Shown piece by piece: positions 7,902 to 14,599 of a stretch of 25,014 bases of DNA. The stretch's first letter is position 1, and every line of letters starts with the position of its first letter. The stretch lies in assembly GCA_045613065.1 (NCBI GenBank), contig JAZLAH010000039.1:1-25014 (forward strand), read 5' to 3'. The translations under genes were made by a program, and so were the position numbers. Below the pieces are notes generated by a model. The model searched no databases. It was not told the origin of the DNA and worked only from the letters and a program-made list of their open reading frames with translations. Source of the stretch: Fimenecus sp045613065. Its GTDB lineage: Bacteria > Bacillota > Clostridia > Oscillospirales > Acutalibacteraceae.

Positions 7902-7980
7902 TTAAAAATGCCCTCGCAACCATAAAGGTCGCAAAGGGCTTTGTCCGGGCAATATTAATTCTGCAATAGCAGTACTTTGT
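7902..7980 (-). ncRNA. Candidate small non-coding RNA of about 79 nt, unknown family
   Basis: A complete transcription unit is visible on the minus strand with no start codon plus Shine-Dalgarno and no reading frame of note. A near-consensus promoter (7988-8016) predicts a start at the A of 7980. The RNA begins ACAAAGUACUGC and forms a small hairpin CUGC-UAUU-GCAG (+ strand 7961-7972). An A/U-rich link and GCCCGGAC follow. It ends in a 12-bp stem with one bulged U (7910-7939), then AUUUUUAAU. The stem has G-U pairs on the minus strand that become A-C clashes on the plus strand, so minus is the transcribed strand. It resembles no riboswitch, 6S, SRP or tmRNA that I know. The carrier gene downstream has its own promoter after this terminator, so it is either an independent small RNA or a terminated leader. 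Confidence 0.55.
7910..7939 (-). terminator. Intrinsic terminator of the candidate small RNA
   Basis: The RNA strand reads GCCCUU(U)GCGACC, loop UUUAU, GGUUGCGAGGGC: 12 pairs and one bulge. It is followed by AUUUUUAAUU on the minus strand. No T-run follows it on the plus strand. Confidence 0.75.
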
Positions 7981-7987
7981 GAATTGA

Positions 7988-8016
7988 ATTTTACTATATC
8001 ATTTGACTATTGTCAA
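7988..8016 (-). promoter_or_regulatory. Sigma-A promoter driving the candidate small RNA
   Basis: Minus strand TTGACA (+ strand 8011-8016), 17-base spacer, TAAAAT (+ strand 7988-7993). The spacer end plus -10 (TATAGTAAAAT) is identical to that of the carrier-gene promoter about 158 bases downstream. Confidence 0.75.
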
Positions 8017-8073
8017 TAAAAAATCAATAAATTTTACAATAATAAAAAAATGTCACTTTTTCTCAATAAAATA

Positions 8074-8102
8074 TTGCAGTATGAAAAGGATAGATGTATA
8101 AT
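8074..8102 (+). promoter_or_regulatory. Sigma-A promoter of the ceramidase-like gene
   Basis: TTGCAG (8074-8079), 17 bases, TATAAT (8097-8102). It is divergent from the small-RNA promoter, with the two -35 boxes about 58 bases apart. The leader to the ATG at 8142 is about 33 bases and contains GAGGGGGA (8127-8134). Confidence 0.75.
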
Positions 8103-8141
8103 AATGAAAATAAATAAGTATTCTCTGAGGGGGATTCAACT

Positions 8142-9740
8142 ATGAGTAAAAAAATACTTGCAGTAATGCTTTCGGTTGTGTTAGCATTTTCGATTTTTTG
8201 TGTTCCTGTTGCTGCTTGTGTAAAGACAGAGAGCATAAATGTTGAAAATATGTTTAATCTGTGTCTTGATGTTCTTATCCACAGAATTTTAACAGTGCTT
8301 AATATTTATTGGCCGGGATATGATGGTGACTGGGATACAATTGATGAATATAAGACCGAAAATTTTTATGTGGGTGAATCAAAGTTTGATAAAAATGTGA
8401 CTGCTGATTCAGAGTGGTCATTAGGTTATGCCGGTGCATCTCTCCTTGATGGTATAGATGTTATGAATGGTGAATATTTCCTTGCAGGTTCACTTGAAGT
8501 TTTAGAGGGTAGAGTTCCGACAAAGGTTAATGATGACCAGAGAGTACGTGTTTATGCAATCAGTGATGGTGTAAGTGGAATTGCTGTTCAGGCTGTTATC
8601 GACGGTTTCGGTATGTCTCGTGGTGATGTTCAGACAATTCGTTCAAGAGTTGAAACATTGGCAAAAGCAAAAGGACATAATATTATAAGTTTGAATGTGT
8701 CTGTGCTTCATCAACATTCTTGTATCGACACTCTTGGTATGAATATTCCTCTTTTACCAGGACTTATAATCAACACAAGTAATGCTGCGCTTGATGGTAT
8801 GCTTGATTTTATTAAGGTAACTAAAAATCAGCAGTTTATGGAAAATGTATTCCAGAAAACAGCAGATTCTGTTATGAAAGCTATTGAAAATATGGAAACA
8901 GGTGACCTTTATTATGGTTACGCAAATATTTCTGAATATATGCGTGATGCTCGTGACCCTGTATCTTTTGACGAAAATATTCACAGACTCCGTTTCGTTC
9001 CTGATGATGGTTCAAAGGAAACTTGGATTTTACAAGGTTCAATGCATTGTACAGGTATGGGTGCAGGTCCTGATGAATTGACAGCTGACTATCCTTATTA
9101 TATCGAAAAGGCAATCAATGAAAAAGCAGGAGCAAATGTTGTATATGTTATGGGTGCTGAACTTGCAATAAAACAGGAAAAAGAACTCACAAACAAAGAC
9201 GATGCAACTGATATTGAAAATATTACTGCTTACGGATACGCTCTTGCTGATAAGGTTATGAAAATTAATAACGATATTAAGCTTCAGCCTGTTCTCAATG
9301 TGGCACATAAAGAGGTTTATCTTAATGTTGATAACGGAATTTTAACACTTGCAGCTCGTCAGGATATTCTCAATGCTGTAATTTTAAAAGACGGATTCAA
9401 GTATGTTATGGTTACTGAAATCGGCTATATGGAACTTGGTAACAAGGTTGGCGTATTCATCTGTCCTGGTGAATTTGACCCAATGCTTATTTTTGGTGGT
9501 CCTGAATCAGGTGATGCTGCATGGTTAGGTGAAAGTTGGGATTATGCTCCTTTCAAGGACTTAACAGATGCTGAATATGTGATGGTTTATGGTCTTTGTA
9601 ACGACCAGGCAGGCTATGTTCTTCGTGATAATGAATATCATTCACTTATCGGTGAAAATGAAGAAGTAAATATCGTCAGCAGAACATCAGGTTCGACTTT
9701 TGCAAAAGCATATGAAGAACTTTTGATATCAGTGAAATAA
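8142..9740 (+). CDS. Exported ceramidase-like protein (neutral/alkaline ceramidase N-domain type)
   Basis: The protein has 532 residues with a clear export signal (MSKK, then a hydrophobic run to residue 25). The end, V23-A24-A25-C26, fits a lipobox, so it may be a lipoprotein. The body has the layout of the neutral ceramidase N-terminal domain (PF04734) as I know it: EYFLAGSLE near 111, DDQRVRVYAISDG at 131-143, DGFGMSRGDV at 154-163, and H190-x-H192 in SVLHQHSCIDTLG where ceramidases have a zinc-binding H-T-H. A further block, QGSMHCTGMG at 298-307, contains H302. Ceramidases hydrolyse the amide of ceramide to sphingosine plus fatty acid at a zinc site. Here the substrate is uncertain, because the family also holds many uncharacterised bacterial proteins. 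It has its own promoter and AGGGGGA site. No terminator follows, and a new promoter begins five bases after the stop. Confidence 0.7.
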   Translation: MSKKILAVMLSVVLAFSIFCVPVAACVKTESINVENMFNLCLDVLIHRILTVLNIYWPGYDGDWDTIDEYKTENFYVGESKFDKNVTADSEWSLGYAGASLLDGIDVMNGEYFLAGSLEVLEGRVPTKVNDDQRVRVYAISDGVSGIAVQAVIDGFGMSRGDVQTIRSRVETLAKAKGHNIISLNVSVLHQHSCIDTLGMNIPLLPGLIINTSNAALDGMLDFIKVTKNQQFMENVFQKTADSVMKAIENMETGDLYYGYANISEYMRDARDPVSFDENIHRLRFVPDDGSKETWILQGSMHCTGMGAGPDELTADYPYYIEKAINEKAGANVVYVMGAELAIKQEKELTNKDDATDIENITAYGYALADKVMKINNDIKLQPVLNVAHKEVYLNVDNGILTLAARQDILNAVILKDGFKYVMVTEIGYMELGNKVGVFICPGEFDPMLIFGGPESGDAAWLGESWDYAPFKDLTDAEYVMVYGLCNDQAGYVLRDNEYHSLIGENEEVNIVSRTSGSTFAKAYEELLISVK

Positions 9741-9744
9741 TTCG

Positions 9745-9773
9745 TTGACATTTTATGTGAATTATTGTAGTAT
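9745..9773 (+). promoter_or_regulatory. Sigma-A promoter of the acidic lipoprotein gene
   Basis: TTGACA (9745-9750), 17 bases, TAGTAT (9768-9773), immediately after the stop codon of the preceding gene. The ATG at 9810 has AGGAGGT at 9793-9799. Confidence 0.75.
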
Positions 9774-9809
9774 GATTGTATAAAATACATTCAGGAGGTT
9801 TGCTTTTTT

Positions 9810-10721
9810 ATGAAAAAAATAGTTGCAATTCTTTTGGTATTATCAATGATGTTTGCTTTTGTTGCATGTAATGATGACAAGGGTAATGAACCAACAAATC
9901 CTGGTCAGGAAAGTACAACTGAAGACCAGGCTGTAAATTCAGGTGATGTTGACGTTGAACCTGAATCTTCAACTGATGAAGATACATCTGACGAAGAATC
10001 AACAACAGGTAATGATGATGAACCTTCAACAGACAAAAATGATAAAGAAGATAAAGATGATAAAGAGGATGAAACAGAATCAACTACAAAGAAACCTCTT
10101 TCAGATGACCCAGCAGAATGGTCAAAGGATGAAATCGTTGAAGCTTATAAAAAGGCTGCAATAAAGAGCCATCCTACTGCAAAATCATCACAGACAATGG
10201 TGCTTAATAAACTTATTGTCAATGATGGTGATGGTGCATTAAATTTCTTTATCAATATGATAAAACCTGTTATTGATACTGCTCTTAAGAACAACACAAC
10301 ATCATATAATGGACTTACAGGTGGCTTTACAAAGCTTCAGCCATCAGATGTTAAGAGTGCAAAAGCATATAAACAGGGTAAATACACCGTTATTGAAATG
10401 ACAATGAATGAACAGACTGATGGTCTTTATGGTGATGCACAGGAAGGTTCTGTTGGTCACGCAATCAATGTTCTCGGTAATGTTGCTGATGCGGTTGACC
10501 AGTTCCCTGATTTTGATATTAAGTATAAGGAAGCAGATATCAAGGTTCATTATACACAGCCAACTGTTAAAGTAAGAATTAACGAAAATGGTAAAATCGA
10601 AAAGGGAACATGGAGATATGTTTCTGAAATCTTAATCAAGCACCTTGATATCAGCGGAATTATGATTGATAAAGCAGATGCTGAAATTGAGTATGTAATT
10701 GTCGTTGGTGGCGGTTTTTAA
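9810..10721 (+). CDS. Lipoprotein with acidic low-complexity linker, unknown function
   Basis: I do not recognise the globular domain. The protein has 303 residues. A lipoprotein signal (MKKIVAILLVLSMMFAFVAC) puts the lipidated cysteine at residue 20 (FVAC). Residues 21 to about 100 are an extended linker made almost only of Asp, Glu, Ser, Thr, Lys, Asn and Pro, including KEDKDDKEDE. This presumably spans the cell wall. The remaining ~200 residues form a compact domain with alternating hydrophobic strands, ending in EYVIVVGGGF. Similar acidic spacers are usual in Gram-positive lipoproteins and substrate-binding proteins, but no transporter genes adjoin. It follows the ceramidase-like gene closely and may be partly co-expressed by read-through, though it has its own strong promoter and terminator. 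Confidence 0.85.
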   Translation: MKKIVAILLVLSMMFAFVACNDDKGNEPTNPGQESTTEDQAVNSGDVDVEPESSTDEDTSDEESTTGNDDEPSTDKNDKEDKDDKEDETESTTKKPLSDDPAEWSKDEIVEAYKKAAIKSHPTAKSSQTMVLNKLIVNDGDGALNFFINMIKPVIDTALKNNTTSYNGLTGGFTKLQPSDVKSAKAYKQGKYTVIEMTMNEQTDGLYGDAQEGSVGHAINVLGNVADAVDQFPDFDIKYKEADIKVHYTQPTVKVRINENGKIEKGTWRYVSEILIKHLDISGIMIDKADAEIEYVIVVGGGF

Positions 10722-10756
10722 AGTGCAAAATGCATAACGTAAAGTGCAAAATTGTA

Positions 10757-10782
10757 GGGCGATTTAAGAATCGCCCTTTTTT
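10757..10782 (+). terminator. Intrinsic terminator of the lipoprotein gene
   Basis: Stem GGGCGATT (10757-10764) with AATCGCCC (10769-10776), loop TAAG, then a six-T run. The preceding bases (10722-10752) hold a tandem AAGTGCAAAAT motif that is also found inverted near 20122-20140. Confidence 0.9.
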
Positions 10783-10822
10783 ATTTCAAAATGGATAATG
10801 TTATTTTATTAACGAAATTTCC

Positions 10823-10851
10823 TTGACATAAAATGTTTATTTTTATATACT
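10823..10851 (+). promoter_or_regulatory. Sigma-A promoter of the flavin oxidoreductase gene
   Basis: TTGACA (10823-10828), 17 bases, TATACT (10846-10851). A strong GAGGAGG site at 10881-10887 precedes the ATG at 10898. Confidence 0.82.
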
Positions 10852-10897
10852 TATTAATGTAAAAATTTATGCTCAATTTTGAGGAGGATGTATTTGT

Positions 10898-12961
10898 ATG
10901 AATCAACAGTATGAAGCGTTATTTACTCCTTGGAAAATTGGTAACGTTGAAATCAAAAACAGGATAGTTATGTGCCCAATGGGTGGTACATCTCTTTTTG
11001 GTTGGTTTGAACTCGGTGGTTGCCATTTTGACAAGGAAGCAGCTAAACTTTTCTTGGAAAGAGCTAACAACAATGTTGGTCTTATCATTCCTGGTATTGC
11101 TCCACTTCGTGATACTTTCTGGGGCATATGGCTCTGGCAGAATCCTAAGATGTTTGAAGAACTTAAAGAATTTATGGACGAAATCCATAAGACAGGTGCA
11201 AAATTGTTCGTTCAGTTAACTGCAGGTATGGGCAGAAGCTGGGCTATTACTGAACTTGTTGCTCCTCTTCATAGAAATAAGTTTACACGTGCACTTATTA
11301 AGCCTATTCTTGATACTTCTCACGAATTAGCTTCTCCAAGTCCACAGCCTGCTCGTTGGGCTCCTGATATTATCTGTCCTGAAATGACAAAGGAACAGAT
11401 TCACGAAATTATCGAAGCATTTGCAAAAACTGCTAAGCTCTGTCGTGATGCAGGTGTTGACGGTGTTGAAGTTCACGCTGTTCATGAAGGTTATCTTCTT
11501 GACCAGTTTGCTATTGAATTCTTCAATAAGCGTACTGACGAATACGGCGGAAACTTTGAAAACAGATATCGTTTTGCAGTTGAAGTTGTTAAGGCTATTA
11601 AAGAATCTTGTGGACAGGATTATCCTGTATCTCTTCGTTACTCAGTTGAGTCAAAGATGAAGGGCTTCTGCGAAGGTGCAATGCCTGGTGAAGAATACAC
11701 AGAAGTTGGTCGTGCAATGCCTGAATCAGAAAAGGCTGCAAAGTATCTTCAGGATGCTGGTTACGATATGCTTAATGCTGATAATGGTACATACGACTCT
11801 TGGTACTGGGCACATCCACCAATGTATATGCCACAGAACTGTAACCTTGAAGACGTTGCTCATATTAAAAAGTTTGTTGATATTCCTGTTGTTTGTGCAG
11901 GTAGAATGGAACCTGACGCTGGTGCTAAAGCAGTAGCAGAAGGCAAAATCGACGGTGTCGGTGTTGCTCGTCAGTTCCTTACAGACCCTGAATGGATTAC
12001 AAAGATTATTGAAGACAGAGTAGAAGAAATCAAGCCTTGTATCTGCTGTCATGCAGGTTGCTTCAACTTCTCAACATCAAAGGGTCACGCTAATACTCAG
12101 GACCTTTTGGATACAATGGGTCTTTCTCGTTGTGCTCTTAATCCAAAGACAATGCAGTCAAAGAAATATAGCATCAAACCTGCTAAGAAAGCTAAGAAGA
12201 TTGCTGTTATCGGTGGCGGTATCGGTGGTATGGAAGCTGCTATGGTTTGTGCACAGCGTGGTCATAAGGTTGACCTTTATGAAAAGAGTGGCAAACTCGG
12301 TGGTGTATTCATTGCTGCAGCTGCTCCATCATACAAAGAAAAGGACCGTGACCTTATTGCTTGGTATAACCGTGAAATCAAGCTTTATGATTCAATCAAG
12401 ATTCATATGAATACAGAAGTTAAGGATATTGCTTCACTGGGTGCTGACGAAGTAATCATCGCAACAGGTTCAGTTGCTAATAAGATTCCAATCAAGGGTG
12501 CTGAAAAAGCAGTTGAAGCAGTTGATTTCCTTCTTGATAACAGCCTTGTTGGTGACAATGTTGTTGTTATCGGTGGTGGTCTTACAGGTTGTGAAATTGC
12601 TTATGAACTTTATCTTCAGGGCAAAAAGCCTGTTATTGTTGAAATGCAGGATGACCTTATTACAACTCCTGGTGTAGCTCTTGCTAACACAAGCTATCTC
12701 CGTGACTTCTTCAAGGCAAATAAAGTTCCTGTATATCTTGAAAGCCGTACAACTGAAATCCGTGACGACGGTGTAACAATCGCAACAAAAGATGGCAAGA
12801 CAGTTGATGTTAAAGCTGACAACGTTATCCTTTCAGTTGGTTATAAGCCTGCTCCACTTGCAGAGAAAGCTAAACACGTTCACGTAATTGGTGACGCAAA
12901 CAAGGTTGGTAACCTCCGTACAGTTATCTGGGGCGCTTGGGACGTTGCAATGAAGTTATAA
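10898..12961 (+). CDS. NADH:flavin oxidoreductase / 2,4-dienoyl-CoA reductase-like enzyme
   Basis: The protein has 687 residues with the three-part layout of FadH/BaiCD-type enzymes. Residues 1-~375 are an old-yellow-enzyme TIM barrel (LFTPWKIGNVEIKNRIV at the N-terminus; H193 and H196 in EVHAVHEGYL; R336 in CAGRM). Cysteines C381-x2-C384-x3-C388 followed by C412 bind a 4Fe-4S cluster. The C-terminal half has an FAD/NAD(P) fold (IAVIGGGIGGMEAA near 435-448, a second dinucleotide motif VVVIGGGLTGCE near 554-565). Electrons would pass NAD(P)H to FAD, 4Fe-4S, FMN and then an enone or enoyl-CoA. The spacing from the third to the fourth cysteine (23 residues) is about twice what I recall as usual. 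Substrates of this family in gut anaerobes include bile-acid, steroid and cinnamate-type enones, and cannot be told apart here. It is monocistronic. Confidence 0.9.
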   Translation: MNQQYEALFTPWKIGNVEIKNRIVMCPMGGTSLFGWFELGGCHFDKEAAKLFLERANNNVGLIIPGIAPLRDTFWGIWLWQNPKMFEELKEFMDEIHKTGAKLFVQLTAGMGRSWAITELVAPLHRNKFTRALIKPILDTSHELASPSPQPARWAPDIICPEMTKEQIHEIIEAFAKTAKLCRDAGVDGVEVHAVHEGYLLDQFAIEFFNKRTDEYGGNFENRYRFAVEVVKAIKESCGQDYPVSLRYSVESKMKGFCEGAMPGEEYTEVGRAMPESEKAAKYLQDAGYDMLNADNGTYDSWYWAHPPMYMPQNCNLEDVAHIKKFVDIPVVCAGRMEPDAGAKAVAEGKIDGVGVARQFLTDPEWITKIIEDRVEEIKPCICCHAGCFNFSTSKGHANTQDLLDTMGLSRCALNPKTMQSKKYSIKPAKKAKKIAVIGGGIGGMEAAMVCAQRGHKVDLYEKSGKLGGVFIAAAAPSYKEKDRDLIAWYNREIKLYDSIKIHMNTEVKDIASLGADEVIIATGSVANKIPIKGAEKAVEAVDFLLDNSLVGDNVVVIGGGLTGCEIAYELYLQGKKPVIVEMQDDLITTPGVALANTSYLRDFFKANKVPVYLESRTTEIRDDGVTIATKDGKTVDVKADNVILSVGYKPAPLAEKAKHVHVIGDANKVGNLRTVIWGAWDVAMKL

Positions 12962-12977
12962 TTTAATAAATGTAATT

Positions 12978-13003
12978 AAGGAGAGTGCAAACTCTCCTTT
13001 TTT
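12978..13003 (+). terminator. Intrinsic terminator of the flavin oxidoreductase gene
   Basis: Stem AAGGAGAGT (12978-12986) with ACTCTCCTT (12991-12999), GCAA tetraloop, then T-run. Confidence 0.92.
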
Positions 13004-13004
13004 C

Positions 13005-13033
13005 TTGCGAAAAATCTAAATTTATGATAAAAT
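13005..13033 (+). promoter_or_regulatory. Probable sigma-A promoter of the nitroreductase/DUF6472/YhhN genes
   Basis: TTGCGA (13005-13010), 17 bases, TAAAAT (13028-13033), directly behind the previous terminator. The predicted start is only about 10 bases from the ATG at 13050, so the leader is very short and the AGGTGA site sits at its end. Confidence 0.65.
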
Positions 13034-13049
13034 CAAATCAGGTGATATT

Positions 13050-13580
13050 ATGAATTTTACAGAAATAGCAAAAAATCGTTATTCTTGCCGTGCTTATGAC
13101 GGTGAAAAAATAGTAGAAGACGAAAAAATCAAGGCAATTTTAGAAAGTGCCGTTCTTTCTCCATCTGCGTGTAACAGTCAGCCTTATCATTTCACAGTTT
13201 GTAAAGGTGAAAAGGCAAAGGAAGTTGCAAAAGCAACTCAGAGTATGGGTATGAACAAATTTACAACAGATGCTCCCGTTATGATTGTAATTTCAGAAGA
13301 AAATTATAACAGGACAGCAGGTATTGGTGCAAAACTCAAGAATAATGACTATCGTTCAATCGACATCGGTATTGCAACTGCATATTTAACTGCAGAAGCT
13401 GCTGCACAAGGTTTTGGTACTTGTATTTTAGGTTGGTTTGACGATATGAAAATCCGACAGATTTGTGGACTTAAAAATCCTGTAAGACTTGTGGTTTCTC
13501 TTGGATACCCAAAAGAGGGTAGTGCAGTACCACCTAAAAAAAGAAAACCTTATGATGAACTTATAAGTGAGATTGGGTGA
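13050..13580 (+). CDS. Nitroreductase-family flavoprotein
   Basis: An FMN-dependent nitroreductase-fold protein of 176 residues, the usual size. The N-terminus carries the family phosphate-binding region (RYSCRAYD near 11-18) and SPSACNSQPYHF near 37-48. DIGIATAYLTAEAAAQGFGTC near 105-125 is the dimer-interface helix that packs on FMN, and the C-terminus has VVSLGYP. Members use NAD(P)H to reduce nitro groups, quinones, enones or other electrophiles in the cytosol; the natural substrate is not evident. The DUF6472 mini-gene starts six bases after its stop, so they are co-transcribed. Confidence 0.9.
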   Translation: MNFTEIAKNRYSCRAYDGEKIVEDEKIKAILESAVLSPSACNSQPYHFTVCKGEKAKEVAKATQSMGMNKFTTDAPVMIVISEENYNRTAGIGAKLKNNDYRSIDIGIATAYLTAEAAAQGFGTCILGWFDDMKIRQICGLKNPVRLVVSLGYPKEGSAVPPKKRKPYDELISEIG

Positions 13581-13586
13581 TAAAAA

Positions 13587-13760
13587 ATGAGTCAGTGTGA
13601 AAATTGTTCCAATTATTATTTTGATGATGAATCAGAAGAATATTGTTGTGATATAAATCTTGATGAAGATGAGATGATGAGATTTCTAACAACTCCAAAT
13701 TATCATTGTCCTTATTTCCGACTTGATGACGAATACGGAATTGTAAGAAAACAAAATTGA
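13587..13760 (+). CDS. DUF6472-like cysteine-rich mini-protein
   Basis: A short gene of 57 residues reading MSQCENCSNYYFDDESEEYC and then CDINLDEDEM, ending IVRKQN. Five cysteines (4, 7, 20, 21, 41) and one histidine (40), with two C-x2-C or CC pairs, suggest a small metal-binding (zinc or iron) knuckle. The acidic middle (DLDEDEM-type), the CPYF motif and the VRKQ end match the clostridial DUF6472 family as I remember it. Function is unknown. It begins six bases after the nitroreductase stop with GGGTGA upstream, and is followed 23 bases later by the first YhhN gene, so it sits inside an operon. Confidence 0.8.
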   Translation: MSQCENCSNYYFDDESEEYCCDINLDEDEMMRFLTTPNYHCPYFRLDDEYGIVRKQN

Positions 13761-13783
13761 TTATATATTAAGGAGGATTGTTT

Positions 13784-14494
13784 ATGTATCATTACATATA
13801 TGCAGCAGCAGTAATCGTGGGTGTTTTAGTAACTGTTGCATTTCTTATTATGCGTGTAATGCGTGGTGGAATCGGTGCAATGTTTATTAAGACAGGTGCT
13901 TCTATCTGCTTTATCGGAACTGCATTTTCAGCATTTGCTTTTAACAATCAGAATATGGAATATGGCATACTTGTAATTATGGGACTGATTTTTGGCCTTT
14001 TGGGTGATGTGTGGCTTGATATGAAATATGTGTATAAACAACATAACCACATTTACACTTATGCAGGTATTATTTGCTTTATTGCAAACCATGTTTTCTA
14101 TATTCCTGCTGTAGCATTTAAATATGGTGAAGATGAATTTGAATGGTGGTACGCAATAATCAATGTTGTAGCGTCAATAATCTTTGCAACGGTAACTCTT
14201 GCACTTGAAAAGCCTATGGGTGTTAAATACGGAAGATACAAGAGAATTCTTTTCCTTTATGGAATATTCCTGTCCTGTACAATGTTTACTGCAATTTTCG
14301 GTATGTTCTATAAGGGTTTCTCATGGGATTTGTTTATGCTTTCAATAGCATCAGTTCTTTTCACACTTTCCGACCTTGTGCTTTCAAACATTTATTTCAA
14401 AGAAGGTGGCAACACAAAGCCTAATATTGTTGTGAATCATCTTCTTTACTATGCAGCACAGTTCACATTTGCAAGTACATTGTTACTTAAATAA
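13784..14494 (+). CDS. YhhN-family membrane protein, copy 1 (lysoplasmalogenase-like)
   Basis: An integral membrane protein of 236 residues with about eight hydrophobic segments and the YhhN (PF07947/TMEM86) signature: GLLGDVWLDMKYVYKQHNHIYTYAG near 73-97, NHVFYIP, and a C-terminal SDLVLSNIYF..NHLLYYAAQ block. Characterised eukaryotic and Legionella members hydrolyse the vinyl-ether bond of lysoplasmalogens; others remain unassigned. Conserved Asp and His residues of these motifs are present. The start at ATG 13784 is chosen because AGGAGGA (13771-13777) lies six bases upstream; TTG at 13778 is too close. It is a paralogue of the next gene, with the same motif order and spacing. Confidence 0.85.
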   Translation: MYHYIYAAAVIVGVLVTVAFLIMRVMRGGIGAMFIKTGASICFIGTAFSAFAFNNQNMEYGILVIMGLIFGLLGDVWLDMKYVYKQHNHIYTYAGIICFIANHVFYIPAVAFKYGEDEFEWWYAIINVVASIIFATVTLALEKPMGVKYGRYKRILFLYGIFLSCTMFTAIFGMFYKGFSWDLFMLSIASVLFTLSDLVLSNIYFKEGGNTKPNIVVNHLLYYAAQFTFASTLLLK

Positions 14495-14532
14495 ACACAA
14501 AAAAATAATTTGTTTTTTAATTATACTGATAG

Positions 14533-14561
14533 TTGCAAAATCCTGCGATTATTGGTATAAT
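14533..14561 (+). promoter_or_regulatory. Sigma-A promoter between the two YhhN genes
   Basis: TTGCAA (14533-14538), 17 bases, TATAAT (14556-14561). The second YhhN gene can therefore be expressed separately from the first. No GC-rich terminator is seen after the first copy, only an A/T-rich stretch at 14495-14520. Confidence 0.75.
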
Positions 14562-14599
14562 TTTTTTATTCTAATGAATATCTGAAAAGAGGGGTAATA

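Noticed and set aside
7905..7980. Plus-strand RNA from the 7910-7939 hairpin
   Set aside because: The plus strand has A-C clashes where the minus strand has G-U pairs, and lacks a following T-run and an upstream promoter.
8142..10721. A new multi-gene defence or secretion system around the exported proteins
   Set aside because: There are no nucleases, toxins, transmembrane effectors or transport ATPases nearby, and the genes have separate promoters.
11726..12410. Several long alternative frames on both strands within the flavin oxidoreductase gene
   Set aside because: They are shadows of an intact 687-residue gene, with no start signals and no recognisable motifs.
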